Below are positions 1 to 9,444 of a stretch of DNA of 40,476 nucleotides, one piece after another. The DNA is from an uncultured Rickettsiales bacterium. GTDB lineage: Bacteria; Pseudomonadota; Alphaproteobacteria; UBA8366. The position numbers and the translations under genes are program-made. How positions within the stretch are numbered: the stretch's first letter is position 1; each line of letters opens with the position of its first letter. The stretch lies in the NCBI GenBank assembly GCA_913046825.1, contig CAJWTF010000017.1, forward strand, positions 1-40,476, written 5' to 3'. The notes beneath the pieces were generated by a model. The model had not been told where the DNA came from. It ran no database searches and was given only the letters and a program-made list of their open reading frames with translations.

Positions 1-506
1 CCAAGACCTTACAAATATGCATCGACGCTGCCTTCGACGCACCGTAAGCGGCACCACCCATATTGCCGCGTTGGCCAGAGATCGACCCGATCTGGATGAT
101 CCGTCCACCACCCGCTTCCATCATCACGCGCGCCGCCGCCTGGGCAGTCAGGAACGAGCCGGTAAGATTAATACTGATGACCCGGTTCCAATCCTCAAGC
201 GTGGTGTCGAGCGCTAACTTATGCAGACTGACGCCGGCATTATTGACCAAGACATCGATCCGGCCGAACCGGCGAACAGTCTCAGCCACTTGCGCCTCGC
301 ATTGCGCCGGGTCCGCGATATCGGCCTCGAAGGCCTCCGCCGTGCCGCCCGCGTCTACAATGGCGGCGGCCGTTAGCTCAGCGCGAGCCACGTCGCGATC
401 CGTACACAACACAGAAGCACCTTCTTCCGCAAAACGCCGGGCCATCGCACCGCCCAACCCACCGCCGGCGCCCGTAACCAGAGCGGTCTTTGACTTCAGC
501 CTCATT
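1..506 (-). CDS. SDR-family NAD(P)-dependent oxidoreductase, partial (C-terminus outside window)
   Basis: Short-chain dehydrogenase/reductase with a Rossmann fold, interconverting an alcohol and a ketone with NAD(P). Reading leftward from the ATG at 506, the protein begins MRLKSKTALVTGAGGGLGGA, giving the TGxxxGxG cofactor loop at residues 11-18. An NNAG motif follows, then the catalytic Ser (IGSIS) and the YGASK Tyr/Lys pair near the window edge. A GGGAGAGA ribosome site precedes the ATG. It is open to position 1, so the C-terminal part is missing. It is divergent from the PhyH-like gene. Substrate unknown; the family call is secure. Confidence 0.9.
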
Positions 507-618
507 GGTTCTCTCCCTTTAATCCTTATTCCTGAATATAGCGCCAGGTCGGGCGCAGGGTATTGCTTGCGCCTGCGCGGAACAATTCTACCATCCTTGT
601 CACCTCAAGGAGATTTAC

Positions 619-1635
619 ATGTCCGCCGCTCCGAAATATCGCAAAGCCGATTATAACAAAGGACACCCGGCAACTTTGCCGATAGCGGAGGATACGCCGC
701 TGGCGGATCCAACGACGTTCGTGGACCCCGAATATTTCACGCCAGATTCATCCGTTAACACGGAAGAAGCCGAGCACTTCAAACGCGAGGGGTTTATCGT
801 CAAGCGCGGGCTCTTATCCGGAACCAATGCGTTCACGGAGGTGACTGATCACATTTGGCGACACGTGCCCGACGAAACAATTCGACCGAATGACACCAAT
901 ACCTGGATAGACCCTGCCACGGATCAGTGGACTGAATCGGTCTCCCTGCGGGTAGGGTTACTTGCGCGGAATAATTGGAAACTTCGATCCAAGGGCCCGG
1001 ACGGTATTGGTACGGAATCATTTCTCACTGACCAAATGGCCAATCACACGAACATGCGGCAGGTGGTGGAAGCGCTCATCGGTGGGCCGGTGCAGCCATC
1101 CCATCGCGTGCGCGGCATTTATTGCGTATTCCCGTCAGCCCCGGGCACAACGGGCCGATATAACGTCCACATCGATTACATTTCTTCGCATGTCGCCGCG
1201 ATGATCATCGGTAGCGAGATCGCACCGCGCGGCGGTGGTTTCATGTTTTGGCCCGGCTCTCATTCGGTTTTGCACCCATATTGGCAGACGGTCCATGGCA
1301 GCGGGATGGCGGTCGAGCACAGCGAAGCGTTTCGCACTGCGAAAGAGAACATCCTGCGCGACACCATGCCCATTGAATTCACCGGCTCGCCCGGCGACGT
1401 GATCTTTTGGCACCCAAGGGCACTGCATTCGGCCGGAATCAATCGTTCGGCGGAATACGGCCCTCCCGCCATTCGGATTATCATCCCCTGCGACTTCCAG
1501 CGCGCGGGTCAGAGCTATTTCGACGATCCCGACTACGGTCCCGGCGAAGAATTTCAGTGGTGGATAGACTCCCGCAACGTCGTCGAAGACGTTCACCCTA
1601 CTGAAGACAACATGTGGGATGATTGGGCGATCTAA
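619..1635 (+). CDS. Phytanoyl-CoA dioxygenase (PhyH)-like Fe(II)/2-oxoglutarate oxygenase
   Basis: A 338-residue putative non-haem iron, 2-oxoglutarate-dependent dioxygenase that would hydroxylate a small organic substrate in the cytoplasm. The facial triad is visible as His184-x-Asp186 (VHIDYIS) with a distal His, probably His270 (HPRALHSAG). Arg286 (AIRIII) is placed to bind 2-oxoglutarate. Length fits the family. The start has a clear AAGGAG site seven bases upstream. It is divergent from the SDR gene and ends convergently with the HpaB-like gene, overlapping it by four bases. The substrate cannot be read from sequence; a link to the neighbouring catabolic genes is inference. Confidence 0.85.
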   Translation: MSAAPKYRKADYNKGHPATLPIAEDTPLADPTTFVDPEYFTPDSSVNTEEAEHFKREGFIVKRGLLSGTNAFTEVTDHIWRHVPDETIRPNDTNTWIDPATDQWTESVSLRVGLLARNNWKLRSKGPDGIGTESFLTDQMANHTNMRQVVEALIGGPVQPSHRVRGIYCVFPSAPGTTGRYNVHIDYISSHVAAMIIGSEIAPRGGGFMFWPGSHSVLHPYWQTVHGSGMAVEHSEAFRTAKENILRDTMPIEFTGSPGDVIFWHPRALHSAGINRSAEYGPPAIRIIIPCDFQRAGQSYFDDPDYGPGEEFQWWIDSRNVVEDVHPTEDNMWDDWAI

Positions 1636-3149
1636 AGACGCCCCTTCATGTCGTATCCGCCAAGCGCCTTGTCGATTAGACGGTCAGGCGTTTCGAAATC
1701 GAAATTCCATAGGAATCGCTGCTTCACGATGAACGGCGCCCCCGCATAGAACTTTTCGTACTGATCATGACGTCCGGCAAACTCAGAGCCGACAGCATCC
1801 CAAGCCAGCTTCAACAATTTCACCCGATCTTCAGCCGTGACGTCCGGTGACTGCACGTATCGACGAATATCTTCACCCGCTTCTGGATGATCAAAATCGG
1901 AGACGTGGGACGGCAACTGAATCATCCCGCCACCGGCGAGATCGCGAATCACGTTCAGGAGTTCCGGATAGATACGCGATTGCAGGACCATCGCCGCATA
2001 GTGGGTCTGCGGGTCCGGAACATAAATACCGTTCGCATTGGGTTTAGCGTTGGTGATTTGCGCCTCGAGCAAACCTTCGTACATGGCAGACTGCACCGCG
2101 ATATCGGCGATCGACCCCTGGACCGGCGGGATCGGCCAGACACCGTTCATTTCCGTGATCCGTTTGGCGAGGCCGGTGAGAAACTTCAGTTTCGTCGAAA
2201 ACCTGATCTGCGCCTGATTGTTGCCGAGAACATGCGCCGGCGTCTTAAACCATTGATCACCGCACAGCTCCGTATCCTTGTAGATGAATATATATTCCCA
2301 CGGCACGAAGACGTTGTCGTAAACGACAAGGGAATCGGTCTCGTCGAACCGCGACGCCAACGGGTAGTCGAAAATACTGGAGGCGGCGCCCGCGTAAGAA
2401 CGTCGGGAATGAATTTTCACTCCAGGCGCATTCGCGGGTACAATCAAGGAGACCGCGTGATTTTCGTCGCCCGGCCGCAACGGGTGAATCGTCGACAGGT
2501 GGATATAGTCGGCGAATACCGCGCCCGTGCCAAGCATCTGCGCGCCCTTGATTATCACGCCATCTTCGCGCTCCTCAACAACGCCCGCGTAGAGGTCCGG
2601 CGGGTTCTGCTGATGCGCTGATTTCGAGCGGTCGATCTGTGGCGGCACGATCGTGTAGGCGATGTAAATATCGTTATCTCGGAGGTACTCGTAAATTTTG
2701 ATCGCATTCGCGGCGTGTTTCTCATTGCCGTTGCGCGCCAGAACCTCCGGGGCGGCGGCGTAACCCGTAAAGAAGCCCGCGACGTGATCCGGCGTACGTC
2801 CCATGAAACCAAAGCTCTCCTCGGCCCATCGCTCGATGGCGCCGCGCCGTTGCCGCAACGCCTCGACCGAATCCGGCAATTGCCAGATACGATTAACCGG
2901 CTGTCCCGTCGTCGGCGACGTGTAGGTCATCAATGCCGCATTCGCCGGGTCGCTGGAGATATCGAAAAGCGACGCCATCGTCCGCGCGGTCTCCGCAAAT
3001 GCCGGATGCGTCGTGACGTCTTTCACTTCTTCGCCGTCGACAAAGACCCGCCGTCCGTCATTAGAGATAGCATCGAGAAACTGCTGCCCGGTCCGCAAGC
3101 CGCCCGGCAGGCGGTCGTCCTTAAAGGGGTTGGTGGTCGGGTTCGGCAT
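1632..3149 (-). CDS. 4-hydroxyphenylacetate 3-monooxygenase (HpaB) family protein
   Basis: A 505-residue member of the HpaB family, which uses reduced FAD supplied by a separate reductase to hydroxylate phenolic rings. The N-terminal helical domain, central beta domain (about 150-280) and C-terminal four-helix part follow family order. The active-site loop reads GRTPDH (117-122), with the conserved Arg at 118. The positions corresponding to the Tyr and His described for classical HpaB appear to be His122 and Tyr165, suggesting a distinct subfamily. GGGAG precedes the ATG. No HpaC-type flavin reductase is in the window. It is divergent from marR, so MarR probably controls it. Confidence 0.85.
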   Translation of the reverse strand: MPNPTTNPFKDDRLPGGLRTGQQFLDAISNDGRRVFVDGEEVKDVTTHPAFAETARTMASLFDISSDPANAALMTYTSPTTGQPVNRIWQLPDSVEALRQRRGAIERWAEESFGFMGRTPDHVAGFFTGYAAAPEVLARNGNEKHAANAIKIYEYLRDNDIYIAYTIVPPQIDRSKSAHQQNPPDLYAGVVEEREDGVIIKGAQMLGTGAVFADYIHLSTIHPLRPGDENHAVSLIVPANAPGVKIHSRRSYAGAASSIFDYPLASRFDETDSLVVYDNVFVPWEYIFIYKDTELCGDQWFKTPAHVLGNNQAQIRFSTKLKFLTGLAKRITEMNGVWPIPPVQGSIADIAVQSAMYEGLLEAQITNAKPNANGIYVPDPQTHYAAMVLQSRIYPELLNVIRDLAGGGMIQLPSHVSDFDHPEAGEDIRRYVQSPDVTAEDRVKLLKLAWDAVGSEFAGRHDQYEKFYAGAPFIVKQRFLWNFDFETPDRLIDKALGGYDMKGRL

Positions 3150-3201
3150 AACGGGCTCCCTGCATTTGATCCATCGTACGGTTACAGAATTTTATATAAG
3201 A

Positions 3202-3215
3202 GACATAGCTATCTC
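3202..3215. promoter_or_regulatory. Possible MarR operator (imperfect palindrome)
   Basis: The interval between the divergent HpaB-like gene and marR contains GACATAGCTATCTC, an inverted repeat with 6 of 7 matching pairs centred at 3208/3209, inside an AT-rich stretch. MarR proteins commonly bind such short palindromes in their own divergent promoter. The assignment rests on position and symmetry only. Confidence 0.35.
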
Positions 3216-3256
3216 AGTAAATTATATTCGCAATAAGCGCACCCTCGAGAAAACAA

Positions 3257-3796
3257 ATGACATCGTCGAACCCTCCTTCTGAACTGACGACCTCTCTACC
3301 TGCTTTGCTAGACGGCGGCAGCGATGCGGATTTCCGTGAACTGATCGCATTGCTCTACGCCACGTCGGGCAGACTACAAGCAATGCGGCGTGACCTGGCC
3401 AAGGCGCTGGGTGTCAGTGTCGCCGAATTTTCCGTGCTGACCGCGCTCATGTACCTTGAACGCCACGAAGATAGCATTCGGGTGCGGACAGTGGCTGACC
3501 ATCTGCGTGTCTCGGGCGCTCAAGTCACCGCTATTGTCGGCAAGTTACAAACCGGCGGCTGGGTCGATAAAACCGGCGACCCCGTGGACAGCCGCGCCGT
3601 CTCACTCACGTTGACCAAACAAACCGGCGACCGGTTGGCGGCATTCGCACCACACCTGCGCGCGGTCAACGACCGCTGGTTCGACGGTGCCACTAAGGAC
3701 GAGGTCACGGCGGTCGGGGTATTTTTACGCCGTATGGTCCGTCAATATGAAGGTGCCAGCTTGAAGGCGCGCGATGTCGAACCGGACGGCAGCTAA
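3257..3796 (+). CDS. MarR-family transcriptional regulator
   Basis: A 179-residue winged-helix regulator. The N-terminal dimerisation helix is followed by a helix-turn-helix at about residues 75-105 (VRTVADHLRVSGAQVTAIVG) and a wing rich in charged residues (KTGDPVDSRAVSLTL), the usual MarR layout. MarR proteins are generally repressors released by phenolic or CoA-linked ligands. It is divergent from the HpaB-like gene, and its stop lies 16 bases before the UbiD start. It therefore heads an operon and is the likely local controller of both sides. Ligand unknown. Confidence 0.9.
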   Translation: MTSSNPPSELTTSLPALLDGGSDADFRELIALLYATSGRLQAMRRDLAKALGVSVAEFSVLTALMYLERHEDSIRVRTVADHLRVSGAQVTAIVGKLQTGGWVDKTGDPVDSRAVSLTLTKQTGDRLAAFAPHLRAVNDRWFDGATKDEVTAVGVFLRRMVRQYEGASLKARDVEPDGS

Positions 3797-3812
3797 GAGG
3801 ACGGAGAGGGAC

Positions 3813-5399
3813 ATGTCATATACGGATTTGCGAGATTATATCGAAGAGTTAAAGCGGCAAGATCTGCTGCGCATCATTGATGAACAGGTTTGCAAAGATA
3901 CCGAACTGGTGCCGCTCGTCCGATTGCAGTTTCGCGGACTACCCGAATCGGAACGCCGAGCATTCTGGTTTCGCAATGTCACCGACGCGCGCGGACGCAA
4001 TTTCGACGCTTCCGTTGTGCTCGGCTCACTCGGCTGCTCGCGTGCTGTCTACGCGGCAGCTCTCGGTGTGGACGTAGATGAAATCGGTGCGCGATGGGCA
4101 CAAGCACAAGGCAACCATCTCTTGCCGGAACAGGTCGCACAAGACCAAGCCCCCTGTAAGGAAGTCGTGCTCACCGCCCCCGACTTGGAGGGCGGTGTCG
4201 ATCGTTTCCCACATCTGGTCTCCACGCCGGGCTTCGATCCCGCGCCCTTCATCACCGCCGGCGTCTGGGTGACCCGCGATCCAGAAGACGGGTCTTACAA
4301 TCTTGGTATCTATCGAGGCATGATAAAATCGCCGGACCGCATTGGCTGCGCGACCGACGTGCCGACCCAGCATTTGGCGATCCAGTGGGAGAAGGCCCGT
4401 CGGATGGGCAAACCATTGCAAGCGGCAGTCTTTATCGGCGGTCCACCGTCTCTGCTCCTCGCCGCGGCAAGCAAGATGCCTTATGGGGTCGACGAATACG
4501 GCCTCGCGGGAGCGCTTAATGGCGCTCCGGTTCCCGTGGTCCAAGCCGAGACTTTCGATGTCCTGGTGCCCGCCAATGCAGAGCTCGTAATAGAAGGTGA
4601 AATCCGCACCGATAAGCTGGAGCCGGAAGCGCCATTCGGCGAGGCGAGCGGTTATCTCGGTCCCCGCAAGATGGAGAAGATCTTCGACGTGAAGGCGATC
4701 ACCCATCGTCGCAAGCCGATCTATCAAGGCATCATTAGCGAATTCCCACCGAGCGAGAGCACGGTGCTGCGTAAGGTCGCGTTCGATTCTATCTATCTCA
4801 ACCATCTAAAAAATGCCTGTAACATCCCCTCTGTTGCCAAGGTCGCCTGTCACGAAATGGCGGGCTGCAACATGATGTTCGTGATCCAACTGGATCGCCC
4901 GGTGATAGGACAGCCTTGGCAGGCTCTGCGGGCAGCGGCGGCTTTCGATGCGTCACTCGGTAAGTATTTCGTCGCCGTTGATGCGGACATCGATCCGAAT
5001 TCGTTGGAGTCGGTGATCTGGGCGATGTCCTTCTCGACCCAACCGCACAGAGACGCCGAGATCATTCGCGGCAAGGTCCCTCGCCTTGATCCTTCGGTCC
5101 CGGAGTCGCCGGAGATGGACTACCCTGACGGTCAGGGTGCGTCCGCCATGCTGATCAATGCCTGCCGCGAGCATCCCTATCTGCCGGTCTCGCTGCCGCG
5201 CGAAGATTTCATGGTAAAGGCAAAAGACCGATGGCAGGAGTTGGGCCTTCCCGAACTATCTCTCGCCACCCCTTGGCACGGCTATCCATTGTCCGCGTGG
5301 TCGGAGGAGAATGCTGAGGAGGCGCAAGCCGCCGTGACCGGTCGCTATTTCGAAACCGGAGAAAAACTCGCGGGTCGTCGAGAGCCCACCTCCGATTAA
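3813..5399 (+). CDS. UbiD-family (de)carboxylase
   Basis: A 528-residue member of the UbiD family, prenylated-FMN enzymes that reversibly decarboxylate aromatic or alpha,beta-unsaturated acids. Visible landmarks are NLGIYRG with the family Arg, the HLAIQWEKARRMGKPL segment, and the acidic EAPFGEASGY region near the flavin. The start at 3813 is preferred over an in-frame ATG 39 bases upstream inside marR. It has a strong GGAGAGGGA site and gives the usual MSYTDLRDYIEEL N-terminus. No ubiX-type prenyltransferase is in this window. Its place between marR and an NMT1/amidase pair suggests a role in breakdown of an aromatic acid. Confidence 0.92.
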   Translation: MSYTDLRDYIEELKRQDLLRIIDEQVCKDTELVPLVRLQFRGLPESERRAFWFRNVTDARGRNFDASVVLGSLGCSRAVYAAALGVDVDEIGARWAQAQGNHLLPEQVAQDQAPCKEVVLTAPDLEGGVDRFPHLVSTPGFDPAPFITAGVWVTRDPEDGSYNLGIYRGMIKSPDRIGCATDVPTQHLAIQWEKARRMGKPLQAAVFIGGPPSLLLAAASKMPYGVDEYGLAGALNGAPVPVVQAETFDVLVPANAELVIEGEIRTDKLEPEAPFGEASGYLGPRKMEKIFDVKAITHRRKPIYQGIISEFPPSESTVLRKVAFDSIYLNHLKNACNIPSVAKVACHEMAGCNMMFVIQLDRPVIGQPWQALRAAAAFDASLGKYFVAVDADIDPNSLESVIWAMSFSTQPHRDAEIIRGKVPRLDPSVPESPEMDYPDGQGASAMLINACREHPYLPVSLPREDFMVKAKDRWQELGLPELSLATPWHGYPLSAWSEENAEEAQAAVTGRYFETGEKLAGRREPTSD

Positions 5400-5471
5400 G
5401 AATTGGAACTGGCAGATACCTCGACGCCGCACACTTTAGAATAAACCCGACAGCTTACCGGAGAGCATTTC

Positions 5472-6392
5472 ATGAAGATCGCCGTTCCAGATTTTATCAC
5501 CAACTCATACTTCCCCGCAGTGGCGGCCGTCGAACTCGGTTTCTTCAAGGAAGAAGGCATCGACATGACCTTGGAGCATATCTTCCCGGTCAACCGCGCC
5601 TGTGAAGTAATGCGCGACGGCGGGATCGATTTCGTCGCCGGCGCGGCTCATGCCCCTCTCGCCGCTTTCAAGAATTGGGAGGGCGCCAAACTCCTCGGCG
5701 CGCTGGCGCAAGGGATGTACTGGATGCTGGTCGTGCGCTCGGATCTCGACGCGGAGCGCGGCGATATTGACGCGGTCAAAGGTCTCAACATCGGCGCCGC
5801 CCCGTTCGTTGAATTGGGATTGCGCCAAATGCTGACCGAGGCCGGGATCGATATCGAGGCCGACGGCGTGAAAATAGCACCGGTGCCGGGCACTGGGGGC
5901 GACATATCCTTTGGCGTACAGGCGGCCCGGGTCCTCGCAGAGGGGAAGATCGACGGTTTCTGGGCCAACGGTATGGGTGCGGAAACCGCCATCCGCGAAG
6001 GGGTTGGCAAACTACTGGTCGATATCCGGCGCGGCGACGAGCCGACAAAAGCATTCAACTACACCCAGCCCGCCCTGATGACGACCGACGCCTTGATCGA
6101 GCGTGAGCCCGAGACGGCCGCTGCCGCCGTGCGCGCCCTGGTAAAAACGCAGAAAACCATCGTCGAGGACGTGAGGCTGACGACAAAGATCGGCGAGAAA
6201 TTATTCCCCGGCCGCGATGCCGCGATGATCGCCGACGTAGTCGCCCGCGACCTGCCGTATTACGATCCGGAGATCACGCCCGAGTTCGTCGTCGGCATGA
6301 ACGAGTTCATGACTGACCTCGGCTGGCTCGATGGCCCGGTTTCTTATGAAAAAGTCGTGGCAACCCAGTTCAGCCACCTTTGGAAGGGGTAA
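5472..6392 (+). CDS. NMT1/THI5-like (periplasmic-binding-protein fold) protein without signal peptide
   Basis: A 306-residue protein of the NMT1/THI5/SsuA-like type II binding-protein fold (for example AVAAVELGFFKEEGIDMTLE near residues 17-36). Such proteins usually deliver substrates to ABC importers. Here the N-terminus, MKIAVPDFITNSYF, starts directly with the first beta strand and has no signal peptide or lipobox. No ABC permease or ATPase gene is nearby. It may therefore be a cytoplasmic binding protein or an enzyme on this fold, as for 4,5-dihydroxyphthalate decarboxylase and THI5. It follows ubiD by 72 bases and precedes the amidase by five, so it belongs to that operon. Confidence 0.8.
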   Translation: MKIAVPDFITNSYFPAVAAVELGFFKEEGIDMTLEHIFPVNRACEVMRDGGIDFVAGAAHAPLAAFKNWEGAKLLGALAQGMYWMLVVRSDLDAERGDIDAVKGLNIGAAPFVELGLRQMLTEAGIDIEADGVKIAPVPGTGGDISFGVQAARVLAEGKIDGFWANGMGAETAIREGVGKLLVDIRRGDEPTKAFNYTQPALMTTDALIEREPETAAAAVRALVKTQKTIVEDVRLTTKIGEKLFPGRDAAMIADVVARDLPYYDPEITPEFVVGMNEFMTDLGWLDGPVSYEKVVATQFSHLWKG

Positions 6393-6397
6393 CCTTC

Positions 6398-7351
6398 ATG
6401 TCTGAAAAACATTTCGTCACCGCCTCGTCGGTGAACGCACAATGGGGCTATTTCGACGCGACACGCGCACCAATCCATGAAATTACGTCTGGCGATACCG
6501 TCACCATCAATACGGTCTCTGGTGTGCCGGCGGTGACGCCGGAGACCGGCTATACTGTCATGCCGGAGCACCGCGAGATCCACGCGAACACGGAACGTCG
6601 TCAGACGCCGGGGCATATCCTTACGGGGCCAGTTGCGATTAAGGGTGCCATGCCCGGCGACACGCTGGAGATTCGTATCCTTGATATCGAGCTGGCCTGC
6701 GATTGGGGCTGGAACGCGATCCGGCCCACCGGCGGCACCATTCCCGAAGATTTCCCCGAAGAACGGCTGATACATATCGGCCTCGATAAAGCCCGCAGTG
6801 TGGGCCTCATGCCGTGGGGCCAAGAAGTGCCGCTGGCGCCGTTCTTCGGCGTCATGGGTGTGGCCCCGCCGGTCGAGCGCGGCAGCGTCACCTCGATTAT
6901 TCCCGGAGATTTCGGCGGCAATCTTGATCTGAAGGAATTGACCACGGGGGCGACACTCTACCTACCGGTCTTTAACGAAGGGGCACTCTTCGCTTGCGGC
7001 GATGGACACGCGGCGCAAGGCAATGGAGAGGTTTGTATTACAGCCATCGAAACCTCGCTAAACGGCACTTTCGAAATGCATGTGCACAAGGACATGCCGT
7101 TGACGATGCCACGCGCCGAGACCGCGACCCATTACATATGCATGGGTATCGATCCGGATTTGGACGAAGCGGCGAAACAGGCACTGCGAGAAATGATCCG
7201 TTTCATCACCGAACGCACACCGTTGAGCGCTGCCGATGCGTATTCCCTCTGCTCTATCACCTGCGACATGAATTGCACCCAGCTGGTCAACCAGCACAAG
7301 GGCGTCCACGCCATGTTGCCGAAAGAGATTCTGGCGGGTGCAGGGGGTTAA
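6398..7351 (+). CDS. Acetamidase/formamidase family protein
   Basis: A 317-residue FmdA/AmdA-family amidase, expected to hydrolyse a small amide to an acid plus ammonia in the cytoplasm. Recognisable segments are PGHILTGPVAIKGAMPGD, the GGNLDLKEL region, LFACGDGHAAQGNGEV and the C-terminal CSITCDMNCTQLVN. The start at 6398 is chosen because GGAAGGGG lies just upstream; an in-frame ATG 18 bases earlier overlaps the previous gene. The five-base gap makes it the last gene of the marR-ubiD-NMT1 operon, which suggests that the substrate or an intermediate is an amide. Natural substrate unknown. Confidence 0.88.
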   Translation: MSEKHFVTASSVNAQWGYFDATRAPIHEITSGDTVTINTVSGVPAVTPETGYTVMPEHREIHANTERRQTPGHILTGPVAIKGAMPGDTLEIRILDIELACDWGWNAIRPTGGTIPEDFPEERLIHIGLDKARSVGLMPWGQEVPLAPFFGVMGVAPPVERGSVTSIIPGDFGGNLDLKELTTGATLYLPVFNEGALFACGDGHAAQGNGEVCITAIETSLNGTFEMHVHKDMPLTMPRAETATHYICMGIDPDLDEAAKQALREMIRFITERTPLSAADAYSLCSITCDMNCTQLVNQHKGVHAMLPKEILAGAGG

Positions 7352-7356
7352 GCTCT

Positions 7357-9309
7357 CTAACTCTGAAGAACGCTCAAATCGCGGTAGAGCTCCAACGCTT
7401 CCGGGTTAGCGAGTGCTTCCTGGTTCTTTACCTCGCGCCCGTGGACGATATCGCGGACTGCCAGCTCGGTGATCTTGCCGGACTTAGTGCGCGGGATATC
7501 GACAACTTGAACGACCCGCGCCGGCATGTGCCGGGGCGAACAATTCTCCCGCACTCGGCGGCGAATTCGCTGGGTTAACTCATCATCCAGCACACATCCG
7601 TCGCGTAAGATGACGAAGAGGACCACACGTGTATCGTCGTCCCATTCCTGACCAATACAGATTGCCTCGACCACTTCCTCGAACTGCTCCACCTGGCGGT
7701 AGATTTCCGCCGTGCCAATCCGCACACCACCCGGATTAAGCGTCGCATCGGAGCGCCCGAAGATGATCATGCCGCCATGCCCGGTCAGCTCCACAAAATC
7801 GCCGTGGTGCCAGATATTCTCAAAGCGGGTAAAATAGGCGTCGTGATAGCGCATACCCTCGGGATCGGCCCAAAAACCAACGGGCATGGACGGGAACGGT
7901 TTCGTGCAGACCAGCTCACCCTTTTCACCGATAACAGAATTGCCCTGATCGTCGAACACATCGGTCGCCATGCCGGTTAACTTGCATTGAATCTCCCCCC
8001 GCCGAACCGGTAACGTCGGATTGCCGCCAACAAAACAACCAACGATGTCAGTTCCGCCCGCGATCGAGGCAAGACACACGTCTCGTTTCACATTCTCGTA
8101 GACATAGTCGAAGCCTTCCGGGACCAATGGTGAGCCGGTCGAGGTAATCGTGCGAATGCTCGAGAGATCGTGGGTTTCTATCGGCTTGAGCCCTGCATTG
8201 CCGAGCGCATCGATAAACTTCGCCGACGTACCGAACAAATTAATCCCGGCCGCGTCGGCATAATCGAACAGTACCTCCGGGCCCGGATAAGAGGGCGAAC
8301 CATCGTATAGGATTACCGTCGCTTCGGAAGCCAGGAAGGTCACCAGCCAATTCCACATCATCCACCCGCAAGTGGTGAAATAGAAGGCGCGGTCGCCCGG
8401 CTTGATATCGCAATGAAGGCGCTGTTCTTTCAAATGCTGTAACAGGGTCCCGCCCGCACCGTGAACGATGCATTTCGGCACGCCCGTCGTGCCCGAGGAG
8501 TACATAATATAGAGCGGATGATTGAACGGCAGCTGGGCGAAGTCGATATCTTCCGACTCATGCGCCGCCGTGAAATGCCGCCAATGCACCGAGTTCGGGA
8601 CATTTTCGATGGCCGGGTCGTCGGATAATAGGGGGAAGACGACCGCCAATTGAACACTCGGCAGATCCGCCAAAACCGTTGTGATCTTCTCCAGTGAATC
8701 CTGCGGCTTGCCGTTATAATGATAGCCATCGGCGGTAAAGAGCATTTTCGGCTCCACCTGCCCAAACCGATCCAATACACCCTGGACACCAAAATCAGGC
8801 GAACATGACGTCCAAATAGCGCCGATGGAACTGGCCGCCAACATCGCGATTATGGCTTCGGGGCAATTGGGTACGAACCCAGCGATCCGGTCACCTGCCT
8901 CTACCCCGAGCGCGCGCATGGCCTGCGCCAAACGAGAAACCTCGTCATAGAGTTCGCTCCAGGTCAATTGGCGCTCGATCTGATCCTCCGCCCGAAACAA
9001 GATCGCGGGCGTATCGTCCCGTCGGCTCAACAAGTTCTCCGCGAAATTCAAACGCGCGTCCGGAAAGAACTGCGCCCCCGGCATCTTGTCGCCGTCAATC
9101 AGGATACGTTCGCCCTTGGTCTCGGCCACGACACCGCAGAAATCCCAAACCGTGGACCAAAATTTCTCCATCTCATCAATGGAGAAAGTGTGCAGCGACG
9201 GATAGTCGGGCAGAGTTGCTCCCCAATCCGCTTCCAAACGACGGGTAAAACCCGTGATGTTGGCGTTTGCGATACGGTCGGCCGATGGTTGCCACAACGG
9301 TTCGGACAC
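7357..9309 (-). CDS. Acetoacetyl-CoA synthetase (acetoacetate-CoA ligase)
   Basis: A 650-residue ANL-superfamily ligase that activates acetoacetate (or a close 3-oxo acid) with ATP and CoA. It carries the N-terminal ACAS-type domain, the phosphate loop [10 protein letters not shown], the [15 protein letters not shown] hinge and the C-terminal PRTKSGKI with the catalytic Lys. Length and the [13 protein letters not shown] stretch match the acetoacetate-CoA ligase subgroup rather than acetyl-CoA synthetase. The start is GTG at 9309 with GGGAG upstream. It converges with the amidase, six bases apart. It could feed ketone bodies or ring-cleavage products into central metabolism. Confidence 0.92.
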   Translation of the reverse strand: MSEPLWQPSADRIANANITGFTRRLEADWGATLPDYPSLHTFSIDEMEKFWSTVWDFCGVVAETKGERILIDGDKMPGAQFFPDARLNFAENLLSRRDDTPAILFRAEDQIERQLTWSELYDEVSRLAQAMRALGVEAGDRIAGFVPNCPEAIIAMLAASSIGAIWTSCSPDFGVQGVLDRFGQVEPKMLFTADGYHYNGKPQDSLEKITTVLADLPSVQLAVVFPLLSDDPAIENVPNSVHWRHFTAAHESEDIDFAQLPFNHPLYIMYSSGTTGVPKCIVHGAGGTLLQHLKEQRLHCDIKPGDRAFYFTTCGWMMWNWLVTFLASEATVILYDGSPSYPGPEVLFDYADAAGINLFGTSAKFIDALGNAGLKPIETHDLSSIRTITSTGSPLVPEGFDYVYENVKRDVCLASIAGGTDIVGCFVGGNPTLPVRRGEIQCKLTGMATDVFDDQGNSVIGEKGELVCTKPFPSMPVGFWADPEGMRYHDAYFTRFENIWHHGDFVELTGHGGMIIFGRSDATLNPGGVRIGTAEIYRQVEQFEEVVEAICIGQEWDDDTRVVLFVILRDGCVLDDELTQRIRRRVRENCSPRHMPARVVQVVDIPRTKSGKITELAVRDIVHGREVKNQEALANPEALELYRDLSVLQS

Positions 9310-9444
9310 GGATTTTCTCCCGGCATTTTACTTTGCGCTCACATAGCATGTGGGCAATTGACGGTCCACATGAGGTCTCGCGAAATCGCCCATGCGATCC
9401 AGTTTGTTGAGAAGAGTTAGGCTGACGAGAAAGAGGACAGACGA

